This document shows positions 40,701 to 46,848 of a stretch of DNA of 64,000 nt, piece by piece (the stretch's first letter is position 1; each line of letters opens with the position of its first letter). The notes beneath the pieces were generated by a model. It was not told where the DNA came from and did not search any database. It saw only the letters and a list, made by a program, of their open reading frames with translations. This DNA is from Owenia fusiformis (taxonomy: Eukaryota; Annelida; Polychaeta; Sabellida; Oweniidae), in assembly GCA_903813345.2 (NCBI GenBank), contig CAIIXF020000003.1, positions 32,117,151 through 32,181,150 on the forward strand, read 5' to 3'. The translations under genes were made by a program, and so were the position numbers.

Positions 40701-41016
40701 CCTAAAAGAAGCATTGACATAATGCTATAGCTTCCATTTTTTGTTACCAGCTTCCTGTATAGGGTCGGCAATCAGCATCTGTATAAACTACCACACTGTT
40801 GGAGCTATTTTACAATAACTTTGCGGTGGAGACATTTTGTCATATTAATACCTTTTTAAGTGACATTCTGTGTGTAGCATCACAAATATCATTAACAAGT
40901 TCGCTTATTTATGTCACATTATTACATATGTCACATTATTATTTAATTATGTCGCATTAATTATTTCAGAACAAATTCAGATGCTTCGAGACAATGTAGA
41001 AAAGAGAAAGTATTAA
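3378..41016 (+). CDS. KIAA0513: KIAA0513 homologue, seven coding exons
   Basis: Coding exons are 3378-4798, 12624-12723, 25088-25232, 39694-39838, 40127-40195, 40462-40556 and 40970-41016. All junctions keep phase, giving 2022 nt and 673 residues. From residue ~455 on it resembles vertebrate KIAA0513: an EKAKFGE-C stretch, then [51 protein letters not shown] and a short charged C-terminal helix. The first 450 residues are a Pro/Ser-rich, probably disordered region with three NPF motifs (246-248, 266-268, 277-279) and a PPPRPPLP stretch (291-298). Vertebrate KIAA0513 is cytoplasmic and poorly understood. As I recall, its conserved part is related to a region of SBF1/SBF2. Introns 1-3 are 7.8, 12.4 and 14.5 kb and packed with repeats. 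Vertebrate proteins have a longer linker between exons 3 and 4; I found no exon for it. Homology is firm, function is not. Confidence 0.9.
5088..5151. repeat. Imperfect palindrome, GGGCAGATATAGC arms
   Basis: The left arm GGGCAGATATAGC is mirrored by GCATATCTGCCCGC, with CCGCTCCGAGCGGA near the centre. It could fold as a hairpin and resembles a short foldback element. No target duplication was identified. Confidence 0.6.
5405..5548. repeat. Long near-perfect palindrome (foldback MITE-like)
   Basis: The left arm (ATCCTATA, GTTCAGGATATTGGGATT, GGCCAATAT) is mirrored on the right (ATATTGGCC, AATCCCAATATCCTGAAC, TATAGGAT). The stem is about 60 bp around a CCTCGGG-rich centre. It is probably a foldback-type MITE. 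No coding content. Confidence 0.75.
6405..6500 (+). repeat. Dispersed repeat, copy 1 (GGGGTTCA...TGCATGATTTTGAAAG)
   Basis: The order of motifs (GGGGTTCA, then a CTCAGAAT-GTGAAA stretch, then TGCATGATTTTGAAAG) recurs at 26797-26876 on plus. The last part also recurs inverted at about 55985-56050. These look like three diverged copies of one dispersed repeat of unknown class. Confidence 0.6.
6561..7007. mobile_element. Non-autonomous hAT-like element (447 bp)
   Basis: The ends are the 15-bp perfect inverted repeats TAGTGGTGCAACTCG and CGAGTTGCACCACTA. An 8-bp target duplication ATAGCTAC flanks it exactly (6553-6560 and 7008-7015), as expected for the hAT superfamily. The interior is noncoding, with several ACTCGAGTA-like subterminal motifs. 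Confidence 0.88.
7016..9380. other. Intron 1, middle part
   Basis: No exon was recognised. Around 7200-7525 there are AAGATGGCG and CGCCATATTGG (YY1-like) motifs and the palindrome GTCACGTGAC at 7513-7522 (E-box/USF-type). This could be an intronic promoter or enhancer, but motif matches alone are weak evidence. Confidence 0.35.
9385..11956. repeat. Block of ~470-bp tandem repeats bounded by AGACTCCAGATT motifs
   Basis: About four to five diverged units recur with anchors near 9525, 9997, 10463, 10956 and 11434 (CCCATTGACATAACATGGGG-like). Each unit includes ATAACTCATACGTTAAATTT, TTTTGACCTACTTT and TTTGACCTAG stretches. AGACTCCAGATT stands at the left edge (9385-9396). Its inverse forms a perfect 12-bp hairpin at the right edge (11930-11956, loop TTC). 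This may be a transposon whose interior was amplified. Small ORFs in the units (10067, 10501, 11044) only reflect the repetition. Confidence 0.7.
11957..12623. other. Intron 1, 3' part
   Basis: No exon was seen. It contains one copy (12493-12555) of the dispersed GTCACCA...GTCTCCA repeat. It ends in the acceptor TTTCCCATTCCAG of exon 2. Confidence 0.5.
12493..12555 (+). repeat. Dispersed GTCACCA repeat, copy 1
   Basis: ATGTCACCATCAGAAGTGGTGACA is a short inverted repeat followed by AGTCTCCAGCTTTTTT. The same arrangement recurs at 16084-16150, and relatives occur at 17590-17715 and, inverted, at 37960-38085. Copies 1 and 2 flank the 49-bp satellite. Confidence 0.6.
12624..12723 (+). CDS. KIAA0513: KIAA0513-like exon 2
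   Basis: The exon lies between TTCCCATTCCAG and GTATGT and enters in phase 2 (AA|T). It encodes [16 protein letters not shown] and [11 protein letters not shown], matching the family's EKAKFGE core. A second copy of the donor stands 33 bp downstream (12757). Use of it would add 11 in-frame residues ([11 protein letters not shown]). Confidence 0.92.
12706..12775 (+). repeat. 33-bp tandem duplication across the exon 2 donor
   Basis: GGCATGTCAATGCACAG|GTATGTTCAATGCACA at the exon-intron border is followed by a second copy (GGCATGTCAATTCACAG|GTATGTTCAATGTACA) and the start of a third. Two equivalent donors result, at 12724 and 12757. Confidence 0.85.
12776..13230. other. Intron 2, 5' end
   Basis: Noncoding. 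Nothing was recognised before the satellite begins. Confidence 0.5.
13231..15830. repeat. 49-bp satellite array (~2.6 kb)
   Basis: The unit contains CATCATATTAAATATTACC, ATGTTATCCATACAAATGAC and AAGAACTAGA, 49 bp in all. Roughly 45-50 units are present with low divergence. Some are truncated to GAAATATTACC starts, giving short units. The array is interrupted at about 14697-14970 by unrelated sequence. It sits in intron 2 of the KIAA0513-like gene and has no coding content. Confidence 0.95.
14697..14970. mobile_element. Palindrome-bearing insertion inside the 49-bp satellite
   Basis: About 270 bp of unrelated, more GC-rich sequence breaks the array. Its right half holds an inverted repeat, CAGTTATGTCC...GGGACATAACTG. 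It also contains ATGACGTCATCGGGACGTCAT. I could not find a target duplication, because the flanks are satellite. Probably a MITE, class unknown. Confidence 0.5.
16084..16150 (+). repeat. Dispersed GTCACCA repeat, copy 2
   Basis: ATGTCACCACCAAATTTGGTGAC is followed by TAGTCTCCAACTTTTTTG. It has the same order and orientation as copy 1 at 12493. Confidence 0.6.
17590..17715 (+). repeat. Dispersed GTCACCA repeat, copy 3 (longer form)
   Basis: It contains TTTTTTGTGGATGG, TTGGTGTTTG, ATTCTGCATTTGGC and AATTTTTCATATTAATGCC. The segment 37960-38085 matches it in reverse orientation along most of its length. Confidence 0.65.
18862..19075. mobile_element. TA-flanked MITE (~214 bp)
   Basis: The inverted ends CTGTATTTGTCTTTAATTTGG and its diverged inverse (CCAATTAAAAGATAAATACAG) are flanked by TA at 18860-18861 and 19076-19077. 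This fits a Tc1/mariner-type MITE. The interior is noncoding. Confidence 0.7.
19357..20212 (-). repeat. 3' LTR (856 bp)
   Basis: It starts TGTTAC and ends GTAACA, and is the partner of 23928-24783 with no difference seen by eye. A TATAAATA on the minus strand at 19926-19933 is a likely core promoter element of U3/R. Internal short repeats of AATCCAATAATGTTTG type lie near 19580-19690. Confidence 0.95.
20213..20222 (-). other. Polypurine tract
   Basis: On the minus strand this reads AGGAGGGAGG directly before the 3' LTR, the expected position for priming plus-strand DNA synthesis. Confidence 0.85.
20223..20863. other. Noncoding 3' part of the LTR element
   Basis: About 640 bp of AT-rich sequence between the stop codon of the Gag-Pol frame and the polypurine tract. 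No reverse transcriptase or RNase H motif was found in any frame. This is where the missing 3' pol would be expected. Confidence 0.6.
20864..23821 (-). CDS. Gag-protease-integrase fragment polyprotein of the LTR element (985 aa)
   Basis: Order of parts: an N-terminal SAP-like helical stretch (~13-65); a highly charged coiled coil (~80-145); a capsid region of SCAN/Gag type (~165-330, with [13 protein letters not shown] and [14 protein letters not shown]); a CCHC knuckle [14 protein letters not shown] (~391-404); an aspartic protease DTGAS (~480); a Ser-rich spacer with EVSS repeats (~680-720); an integrase H2C2 zinc finger (H-x-H then CRSCHTC, ~800-845); and the start of the integrase core with its first Asp in LIDCVGP (~877). 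The second catalytic Asp lies in a damaged context (ELISDLQSD) and no DD35E glutamate follows, so the integrase should be inactive. The frame has no stop or frameshift, which points to recent activity or selection on Gag. Confidence 0.9.
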   Translation of the reverse strand: MKMSFEVETFLGSPSLEEFDSLKKTELLALAKHIGLAVKTSYRKGAIKNILVPYLVAEEILPEEALKLTVEPTQHVDPTEFQQQLQMRELELKLQNEMREKELQNERELREKELEIQSEKEIKLREQEIQREIELKRLEIEAQSKTDEHATMHQHFENRFDASKFLKFVPKFQEKNVDKYFTHFEKVAQSLDWPKSAWPVMLQSVFIGKASEIFASLSAEVCSDYDLIKNAILKAYELVPEAYRQKFRNAHKQSDQTHVEFAQEQEQLFDRWLISKDVSEEFKKLRELMLIEQFKNCVQYHIRTYLDEHKVETLSQAATLSDDYALTHKGSFIKGNPNYRGYQGNKPSYDSKSNQSSSSNTSNKAKDQSNSSQSSSSKSDQSNSSGPKSNVTCNYCKKSGHLISECYRIKNRREMSGSAHSNGCATVPISRKPIVWDSYTHTEKSTHSDIMEEYKPFMSEGSVSLSSDGTNSKPIKILRDTGASQTLLLEGVLPLSEESFTGTHILMQGIELGFTKVPLHRIHITSELVKGPVIVGVRPQLPVEGVALLLGNDLAGGKVSLDPIVSDQPCSIEDSVQEDSDIYPACAVTRAMAKKLANSGDSSVGDDFDSGFLSSLFDDECHSPLVKDGPYPILKANSSLKQSIVQAKQRSNEAYSSLKKPIARGDSPSEQDHYFNAVSPALASSDEVSSSSASVHEVSSPPCSEVSSSSSSEVSSSISDSDSLKNDPHSKHMLIYEQEHDPSLIDLHKRCLTIDEADKVPVCFYKKDGILMRKWRPPEASPEDDWAIVHQVVIPKSYHKEILSLAHDSPMAGHLGVTKTYHKILNHFYWPELKQDVQEYCRSCHTCQMVGKPNQKIPTAPLHPIPAFDEPFSKVLIDCVGPLPKTKSDNQYLLTILSMTTQFPEIKSLIVLVNNKANIIEKSQINNFTFVGLPKELISDLQSDAVLNDFIGIDKTTPVRCRELHMMKKYVERDKISLLNMSLRS
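23905..23922 (-). other. Primer binding site, tRNA-Pro type
   Basis: The minus strand reads TGGGGGCTCGTCCGGGAT five bases after the end of the 5' LTR. This 18-mer is the classic site complementary to the 3' end of tRNA-Pro, which primes minus-strand DNA synthesis. Confidence 0.92.
23928..24783 (-). repeat. 5' LTR (856 bp)
   Basis: Same length as the 3' LTR and apparently identical to it. TATAAATA on minus lies at 24497-24504. The outer edge touches the GTAT duplication at 24784-24787. Confidence 0.95.
25088..25232 (+). CDS. KIAA0513: KIAA0513-like exon 3
   Basis: The exon lies between TATATTTCAG and GTAAGT, entering in phase 0 and leaving in phase 1. It encodes [38 protein letters not shown] and [10 protein letters not shown], a strongly conserved block of the family. 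Its exit phase matches exon 4 at 39694. Confidence 0.93.
25233..28117. other. Intron 3, 5' part
   Basis: No further exon was recognised. Dispersed G-rich repeat copy 2 lies at 26797-26876. ORFs at 25461 (minus) and 25779 (plus) have no recognisable content. Confidence 0.45.
26797..26876 (+). repeat. Dispersed repeat, copy 2 (AGGGGTTCAC...TGCATGATTTTGAAAG)
   Basis: Same motif order as 6405-6500: CCAGAGGGGTTCAC, then GCTCAGAATTGTGAAAA, then TGCATGATTTTGAAAGAT. It is followed by a C-rich run. Confidence 0.6.
28127..28822. mobile_element. Non-autonomous DNA transposon with 9-bp target duplication (696 bp)
   Basis: The inverted ends TAGCCTTGCTCCAAGTC and TAGCCTTGCCCCAAGTC (as inverse) extend with mismatches to about 30 bp. 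CATCTAGAG is present on both sides (28118-28126 and 28823-28831). A 9-bp duplication suggests a Mutator-like element, though that is inference. No transposase is encoded. Confidence 0.8.
28832..29499. other. Intron 3 between transposon and inverted repeat
   Basis: Noncoding by inspection. The ORF at 29289-29594 (101 aa) has no recognisable motif and overlaps the outer end of the inverted repeat. Confidence 0.4.
29500..36220. repeat. Giant inverted repeat (~6.7 kb, arms ~2.2-2.8 kb)
   Basis: Sequence of the left arm (about 29500-32290) reappears reverse-complemented in the right arm (about 33970-36220). Anchors: GTCGCATGAGAATAACTTTG (29522) against CAAAGTTATTCTCACGCGAC (36179); CAACCAATCAACTCTC (29805) against 35965-35995; GACGCGCCGTATCCGGGGCG (31038) against 35340-35358. 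Each arm also holds about three diverged tandem copies of a ~365-bp unit with GATCAAAAGTGGG and GTAAATAATGTACAT. The centre is about 1.7 kb. All of it lies in intron 3 of the KIAA0513-like gene, so the pre-mRNA could form a long hairpin. Arm limits are approximate. Confidence 0.88.
32322..32523. mobile_element. CAGTGATCTCCCC MITE, copy 1
   Basis: It begins CAGTGATCTCCCCAG and ends with the inverse CTTGGAAGATCACTG. The interior has several (A/G)GTGGGTRC motifs. It is a relative of 52663-52843 and of the MITE-derived half of the 47.5-50.9 kb units. Confidence 0.75.
36221..38913. other. Intron 3, 3' part before the exon-copy array
   Basis: No exon was recognised. 38420-38577 is open in one frame after an acceptor-like GTAG, but its phase would create a stop with exon 3. 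It carries the inverted copy of the GTCACCA repeat (37960-38085). Confidence 0.4.
37960..38085 (-). repeat. Dispersed GTCACCA repeat, inverted copy
   Basis: Reverse-complement match of 17590-17715. GGCATTAACATGAAAAATGTC, GCCAAATGCAGAATACCAAA and CCATCCACAAAAAA are the shared blocks. Confidence 0.65.
38915..39693 (+). repeat. Seven tandem partial copies of exon 4, each with a splice acceptor
   Basis: Copies start at 38915, 39007, 39119, 39234, 39349, 39464 and 39579, and the true exon starts at 39694. The spacing is 92, 112, then exactly 115 bp. Each unit is the intron tail (ACATATTTAACTTATTACAG) plus the first ~70 bp of exon 4. It ends after TGTGTGG, where the true exon goes on with CAATCCC and the copies with GAGTCTATATAATG. 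The last five copies are nearly identical. Each copy reads the exon 4 frame and then meets TAA, so use of these acceptors would truncate the protein. Confidence 0.95.
39694..39838 (+). CDS. KIAA0513: KIAA0513-like exon 4
   Basis: This is the eighth and only complete unit of the array. It enters in phase 1 (T|TA) and ends ACAAG before GTATAG. It encodes [38 protein letters not shown] and [22 protein letters not shown] is the best-conserved block of the family. CAAGTGAGT near its start is itself a good donor match. Confidence 0.93.
40127..40195 (+). CDS. KIAA0513: KIAA0513-like exon 5
   Basis: Between TTTTCAG and GTTAGT, 69 nt. It encodes an acidic linker [17 protein letters not shown] followed by TFGQLG. 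Confidence 0.88.
40462..40556 (+). CDS. KIAA0513: KIAA0513-like exon 6
   Basis: Between ATTACAG and GTACCA. It encodes [19 protein letters not shown] and [12 protein letters not shown], matching the family's LSKE...FL-KQ helix. Confidence 0.9.
40970..41016 (+). CDS. KIAA0513: KIAA0513-like exon 7 (C-terminus and stop)
   Basis: Between TTATTTCAG and a TAA at 41014-41016. It encodes [15 protein letters not shown], a short charged helix like the vertebrate C-terminus. Confidence 0.88.
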
Positions 41017-42236
41017 CACCAAATAGATGATCTACATTAATATGTTGACATAGCAACTGGAACCATGACAAAGATAATGTTACCATAGAGACAGAAAACA
41101 ACCCAGTCACACAGATAAATAGTGGTCTGGTAATTTGTATGAAAACTTAGTTAAACATGAAATGCCATAAAGCTGGAGCTTTAGTATATAGGATTAGATG
41201 CAAATAGCAAAATTAAATTAGACATTGTTATTATGTATCATTGCATGGAGAGCCTATATAATCCACAATTAGTGAATCAAAGTGGAGTGCAATGAAATTC
41301 ACTGTAGACTATGCATTGGAGTATTGCAATGGAAATACTTTGCCTCTTGTAATATGAGGCTCAGTAGATGGTGAAATGATTAAGAGAGTAAAATAGACCC
41401 ATATTTGAAACATGCTGCACATAAATGCCCATATAAGGAAATAAATGAAGGAAATGAGTGAAGGAAACACAATGAAACAAAACAAATGAACACAGGAGAT
41501 ATGAGAAATTAGTCTGGAGGATATGGAGAATATTCCCAGGGATATGGGGAATACCCTATTCCATCATGATGTAGGATATGGGTAATTTTTCCAGTGATAT
41601 GGGAATACCATATTTCATGGTAGATTATTCCTAGGGATATTTTGAATATTATTCACTGTCTGTACGTATTTACAAATATTTGTAAATAATTAGATTAATG
41701 AATTGAATGGAGTGTGCATAGTTTTAGTATGAGGTATGTGTCAAGTATGCTTCAGCATTCTCATATAATGATAGATCTTATCATCAAGAGCAATCTACAA
41801 GCTAAGGATAAGTTGCAAGATTGTATAGTTATATCATTGCAACAAGTTGTAGTAGATAAGTCAATATGTAGTTGAAAACGTATTCATGGTGTATATGGGT
41901 GCAAAGATTGCCCCAAGTGCTGTACGTATGATTGAAGAAATTCATAGTGTTATAGAACTAATGTGCAATATATAGTGTAAAATAGTAATATTTACTGTCA
42001 TGATCCTGACATATTTGTTTAAAGCAGTGTAGATATTTGTGCAATATATGCTGTAATATAGGACTATAGTCACTTTACACTGTCAGCCTATACACTTGTT
42101 AGGCAGCTAGCGTATACTTTTGTGCAATGTACCATTATATCAATGTTATAAATAGACTGAATGTTGGATATTGTACATAATGCAGTTCTGTAGATGGCTG
42201 TTCACCATAAGGTATTTGCTGTAGATAGGTGTACAC

Positions 42237-43118
42237 TAGGGGTCCCGCGATTCATCGATATATCGATGCATCGGCTCGTTTGGTGACGATACGAGCGTAT
42301 CGTTACGAAGACTCAAATATCGATACACCAAAAATATTATTAACATACCTGAAATCCATCATATTTTGCCGAAATCTACTGAATATTTGACTTTTTTGAG
42401 AAATTGTTTTTATATTTTTTGTTTGGTTTCTCACTGGAAATGACAAGCCCAAAATGTTGTATAAATGCGAACAGAATGCTTAGCAGATTGACAGTCAAAA
42501 TGCGAACAAATAACTTGTGTCTTCTATGTCTTCGTATATCAACGTACTTTGTTTTATAATTCTATATACTTTTTGACAATTTAGTATGAATAAATATAAT
42601 CTTTGAACTTTTTATTAGATAGAACGCTTTAAAAAATTGCCTCCTATTACTGATAACTCGAATAAAAAACCGAACAATATTTACGTTCGGAGTATTAATG
42701 TTGACCGGAGGTTACGAATTGAAACTTTTTGAAAGTTTTGAACACAATTGATAGAATTATGGCTGTGTAAGCATCAAACATGGGTAGTTGTGATATCCTA
42801 ATATCCCCCAATAGAAAATCTACTGTAGTACTTTGGAACATTCCTCAGTAAAGGGAAAGCACAGCCGGATTTCAAAAAATTGCAAAATATGCATAGAGCT
42901 GACTACTATACAGCAGGTAGGCTTGATACTAATGCTGCATCTGAATCAAAATTCCAGCAAGTGATAGACTTTCAACTCGACCTTAGCTACGTCCGTGTTG
43001 CACCCCCTCCCCCTCCCCCTGTTCGACTACACTATTATGTATAGTATTGTTGCTCGTATCGTGACCTGAGTATCGAGATACGTATCGTATCGTTTCATAA
43101 TGTATCGTGGGACCCCTA
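42237..43118. mobile_element. Non-autonomous hAT-like element (882 bp) inserted in a minisatellite
   Basis: The ends TAGGGGTCCCGCGAT and ATCGTGGGACCCCTA are near-perfect inverted repeats. GTGTACAC, 8 bp, flanks it on both sides (42229-42236 and 43119-43126). Subterminal regions are rich in CGATA/TATCG motifs. The target was a GTAGATAGGTGTTCACC unit of the neighbouring minisatellite. No transposase was found. Confidence 0.9.
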
Positions 43119-43126
43119 GTGTACAC

Positions 43127-43625
43127 CATAAGGTATTTGCTGGAGATAGGTGTTCACCTTAAGGCATTTGCTGTAGATAGGTGTTCACCATAAGGTATTT
43201 GCTGTAGATAGGTGTTCACCTTAAGGCATTTGCTGTAGATAGGTGTTCACCTTAAGGTCTTCGCTGTAGATAGGTGTTCACCTTAAGGCATTTGCTGTAG
43301 ATAGGTGTTCACCTTAAGGTCTTCGCTGTAGATAGGTGTTCACCTTAAGGCATTTGCTGTAGATAGGTGTTCACCTTAAGGTATTCGCTGTAGATAGGTG
43401 TTCACCTTAAGGTATTCGCTGTAGATAGGTGTTCACCATAAGGTATTTGCTGTAGATAGGTGTTCACCTTAAAGCATTTGCTGTAGATAGGTGTTCACCT
43501 TAAGGTATTCACTGTAGATAGGTGTTCACCTTAAGGTTTTCGCTGTAGATAGGTGTTCACCATAATGTGTTTGCTGTAGATAGGTGTTCACCATAAGTTA
43601 TTTGCTGTAAATATAGGTGTTCACT
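43127..43625 (+). repeat. 31-bp minisatellite
   Basis: About 15 copies of a unit containing GCTGTAGATAGGTGTTCACC and TTAAGGCATTT. One to two diverged units also lie left of the hAT-like element (42186-42236), so the array predates the insertion or was split by it. Weaker GGTGTTCACT repeats continue to about 43780. Confidence 0.95.
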
Positions 43626-44075
43626 ATTTGAATATATTCACTGAAGTTCAATATAGAAAGGTGTTCACTGTAAGAAGGTGTTCATTACAGGAATGTGTTC
43701 ACTAGTAATCATTGTATGAAAGTGTTCATTAAATCAAGGTGTTCACTATAGAAAGGTGTTCACTGTAGGAAGGTGTTGCAATACATTGGAGAAAAGTTTT
43801 ATACCACAGTCTGAAACTGTGATGATTAATTATATTTATTATATTGTAATTTGAAACATTCCAAGTGAACATGTACAGTAGATGATTTTGTTAATTCCAT
43901 ATTGATGAACTGAATTCAGTTTGTAAGTGTAAGTTGCTTGTTTTGACACTCATTTAAACGAATGAATTGATGCTATTATTATAATCTCACTCGTATCTAC
44001 TGTCTTAGTAATTTGCGTACATTCCATGTGTACACTGTAAAAACTGCAATATTTGTTGTGCAACTTTGAAATAAA

Positions 44076-46173
44076 ACTGTATAATAATTGCTAGTCACAA
44101 ATATGCCACGACACTTTACATATAATTGGTAGATACATTATTTATGCAATGTTTAGTACTATGCACTTATTAGTACAGCTGTATCACTTATGATTTTAAT
44201 GATGCCTATACACATCTTCTTATTATTTTCCCACCAATATTATAGCAGGTATATCTATGTCATTTTGATCTACTTATTAAGACATTTTCAGTGAATTTAT
44301 TGCAATCATGGCAGGGTTCTCACAAGATTTTTCAGATTCCTGAAAAATTTGCATTCCAATACATCTATTGCAACATTCGCCGCACTGCCACTACCATATT
44401 TGGTCATTCCTGATATTGATGCCTGTCGGTCTCTATATTAAATGTTGCCAGAGCCCTGCATGGTATGAGATAATAATAATAATGATGTATTTAATTGAAA
44501 CTTATATGAGTATTGTATTGTTAGAGTGCGGCACTTTCAATGAGCATTCAGTTTTGCACATTCCAAGAGATTAGCTATACATAGTGGGTTTCTTAATTTT
44601 GATGGTTAAAATATTTGAAAATACAAACATAAATGCTTGTATTGAAATGCAAACATAAATGCTTGTATTTAAATGCAAACATAAATGCTTGTATTTAAAT
44701 GCAAACATAAATGTTTGTATTGAAATGCAAACATAAATGCTTGTATTGAAATGCAAACATAAATGATTGTATTGAAATGCAAACAAAAATGATTGTATTG
44801 AAATGCAAACATAAATGTTTGTATTGAAATGCTTGTACTGAAATGCAAACATAAATGCTTGTATTGAAATGCAAACATAAATGCTTGTATTGAAATGCAA
44901 ACATAAATGCAACTGTGTTCATTGGATCAAACTGTTTAATCCTGGTGGCATCTAACTGCCAGAAATTTGTAAGTTGATTTCAGTAAACTGTGGCTACCAG
45001 TTTTAGTAAGAATATCCCTTTAGTACACAGTTCTGTCTATGGTACTGTAAAATTTGGTACTGTATGGTACCATAGACTAAAAATGGTACCATATGATTCT
45101 GAGGAAAGTTAAGACACATACGAGTATACTCTGAATCATGTTGTTAGAATCTCATATAGCATTGTGATATTTTAAGGTTGATGTATTGATTATTTTTTAC
45201 AACACTATGTTATTGAAATTGTTATATTTATTTCATATTTTAATAGTTGGCTTCAAGTGTATATTTATACAAACAATTATGCTATTCTGTATAGTTATTA
45301 GAGATATTATTACATGAAGTAAAGTCACAAACAGACGCTGTCAATAATGTATAAATATTCAAAATTGTGTAATGCTCAAGGACTGGACCTACCTGTTAAC
45401 CCTGAATTTATAGAGATTTTTCAAAAACTTCTACATTTGTATTTCTCATTTTTACTCTACCACCATGAATATTGTTATAGGTATCATTTTTGTGACTTGT
45501 TTGGCTTTCAGCATTGGCATCTGTACCAAATGGTTACACTTCTGTTAAAAATCGTTACACTTCTGTTATTGCAACCAGGTTGTAATTTTCAGTATTTATG
45601 TATTAAAGACATAATGTAATGGGAGGAATGACTGTTATGCCATCTATGTTTTATCTCACAGCCTGTAGAATCATTGCTGACTAATGTTTTGAATAGGTAC
45701 TTCATGCTTTCCATTGGTATATGACCATACCACATTTTAAGATTTTGACTTTTGGTTTGCTTCCTATGCTTTCATTGTAAGATACTAAATTAAGGAATCA
45801 TTATTTACAAGTCTGGTTCAATTTACAGTGTAATTTGTAATGATTCTTATAGAAAACTAGAATTGTATTGTATTCAGAGCAAATATTATTCCATGTACAT
45901 GTACAGTTACCTGCAATAGCAATACATGAGTGTACAAGTATATATAAGTGAAATTAATTGTTGACGTCAGAAATGTGTTATTAATTGAATAAAATGTAAA
46001 GTTACATAGGAGTTAAATTATGTCAGAATTGTTTTTTATTATCAGAAAAATATTTAAAAGTGGCTAAGTAGCTATGCACCTTTTTATTATTCAATTTGGA
46101 ACTAGTTCAATATGGACTAATAGGGAATTTCCTCTTACTGGGTGGCCAATATTTCAAACTTTACTATTTACAG
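44076..46173. other. Intergenic, no gene seen apart from a minisatellite
   Basis: It holds the 26-bp minisatellite at 44616-44912 and a CAGGGTTCTCAC sequence at 44312 that resembles the end of the MITE at 58130. ORFs at 44368 and 45347 show no motif. Confidence 0.5.
44616..44912. repeat. 26-bp minisatellite
   Basis: About 11 copies of a unit with GAAATGCAAACATAAATGC and TTGTATT. Because 26 is not a multiple of 3, several overlapping pseudo-repetitive minus-strand ORFs arise. They are not genes. Confidence 0.95.
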
Positions 46174-46205
46174 AAACATTCTTTGGACCACTCAATAACT
46201 ATTAA
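46174..46205 (+). pseudogene. Orphan terminal-exon remnant of an EF-hand paralogue
   Basis: After an acceptor-like TATTTACAG, the frame reads TFFGPLNNY and stop. This closely matches the C-terminus of the EF-hand gene at 51643 (RFFGPLINY, stop), including a 17-nt identity ATTCTTTGGACCACTCA. No other exon of such a gene was found upstream, so this is probably what is left of a tandem duplicate. Confidence 0.6.
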
Positions 46206-46800
46206 GGCCATCATGTCTGAGTCTAATGTAGAAACATGACAATACAAAACTTATAGACTCTTTTATTTAGCATGCTGGATACAGACTAGGGGGTCAATCG
46301 TGATAAATAATTGATAATTCAGTCTCACACATAGTTACAAATCCCATTAAATGAATGAATATTTGACAAATGACACTATGATATAACGAGAATATTCCAT
46401 AATTAGAATTTCTTATTTCATTCAGTATGTTGTAACAATTTTAAAAATGTTTGTTTATATTAACGAATTAAGCGTTTCTTTGTTTAGTTTCAGTAATGAA
46501 ACGCTCCGTTGTGCATGTAAGAGCGTATGGGTTGGACAATGTGAGATAGAAATACAAGAAAAAGTTAACTGATATATAAAAGATCTAAACTGAATAGGTT
46601 GAGTAAATCATGAAAGTGCGTCATTTACTGACTTTACTCATGGCTCAAAAAATAAATACAAAGAGACAATAAAACATTTTTGACATTCCACTCAGACATA
46701 CAAAAAATTGGATGACATTTTATGTGACAAAACTTTTTAATAACATACTGGTATAAAGAATTACAAATAAGTTAGTCTTCAGCTTTTAACTTTTGGAAAA

Positions 46801-46848
46801 ATGGCTGATAAATCAGAAAACTCTTTTGATGATGAACTAGTATCAGAG
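46801..46848 (+). CDS. EF-hand gene exon 1
   Basis: ATG with A at -3 (AAAATGG) and 16 codons (MADKSENSFDDELVSE), then donor GTAAAT in phase 0. A short acidic N-terminus. Confidence 0.8.

Larger units (their letters stand above)
41017..44075 (+). other. Probable long 3' UTR of the KIAA0513-like gene
   Basis: No new gene starts here. The first convincing AATAAA followed by unrelated sequence is at 44070-44075; earlier AATAAA matches (for example 41440) could also be used. The stretch contains the hAT-like element and the 31-bp minisatellite. The true end needs transcript data. Confidence 0.4.

Noticed and set aside
44571-44922. Minus-strand repetitive ORFs (69-113 aa)
   Set aside because: They are frames of a 26-bp minisatellite. 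Three overlapping frames are all open, which is expected from the repeat and not from a gene.
45347-45619. 90-aa plus-strand ORF as a gene
   Set aside because: Hydrophobic, low-complexity translation with no motif, splice context or upstream promoter. It is likely chance in AT-rich DNA.
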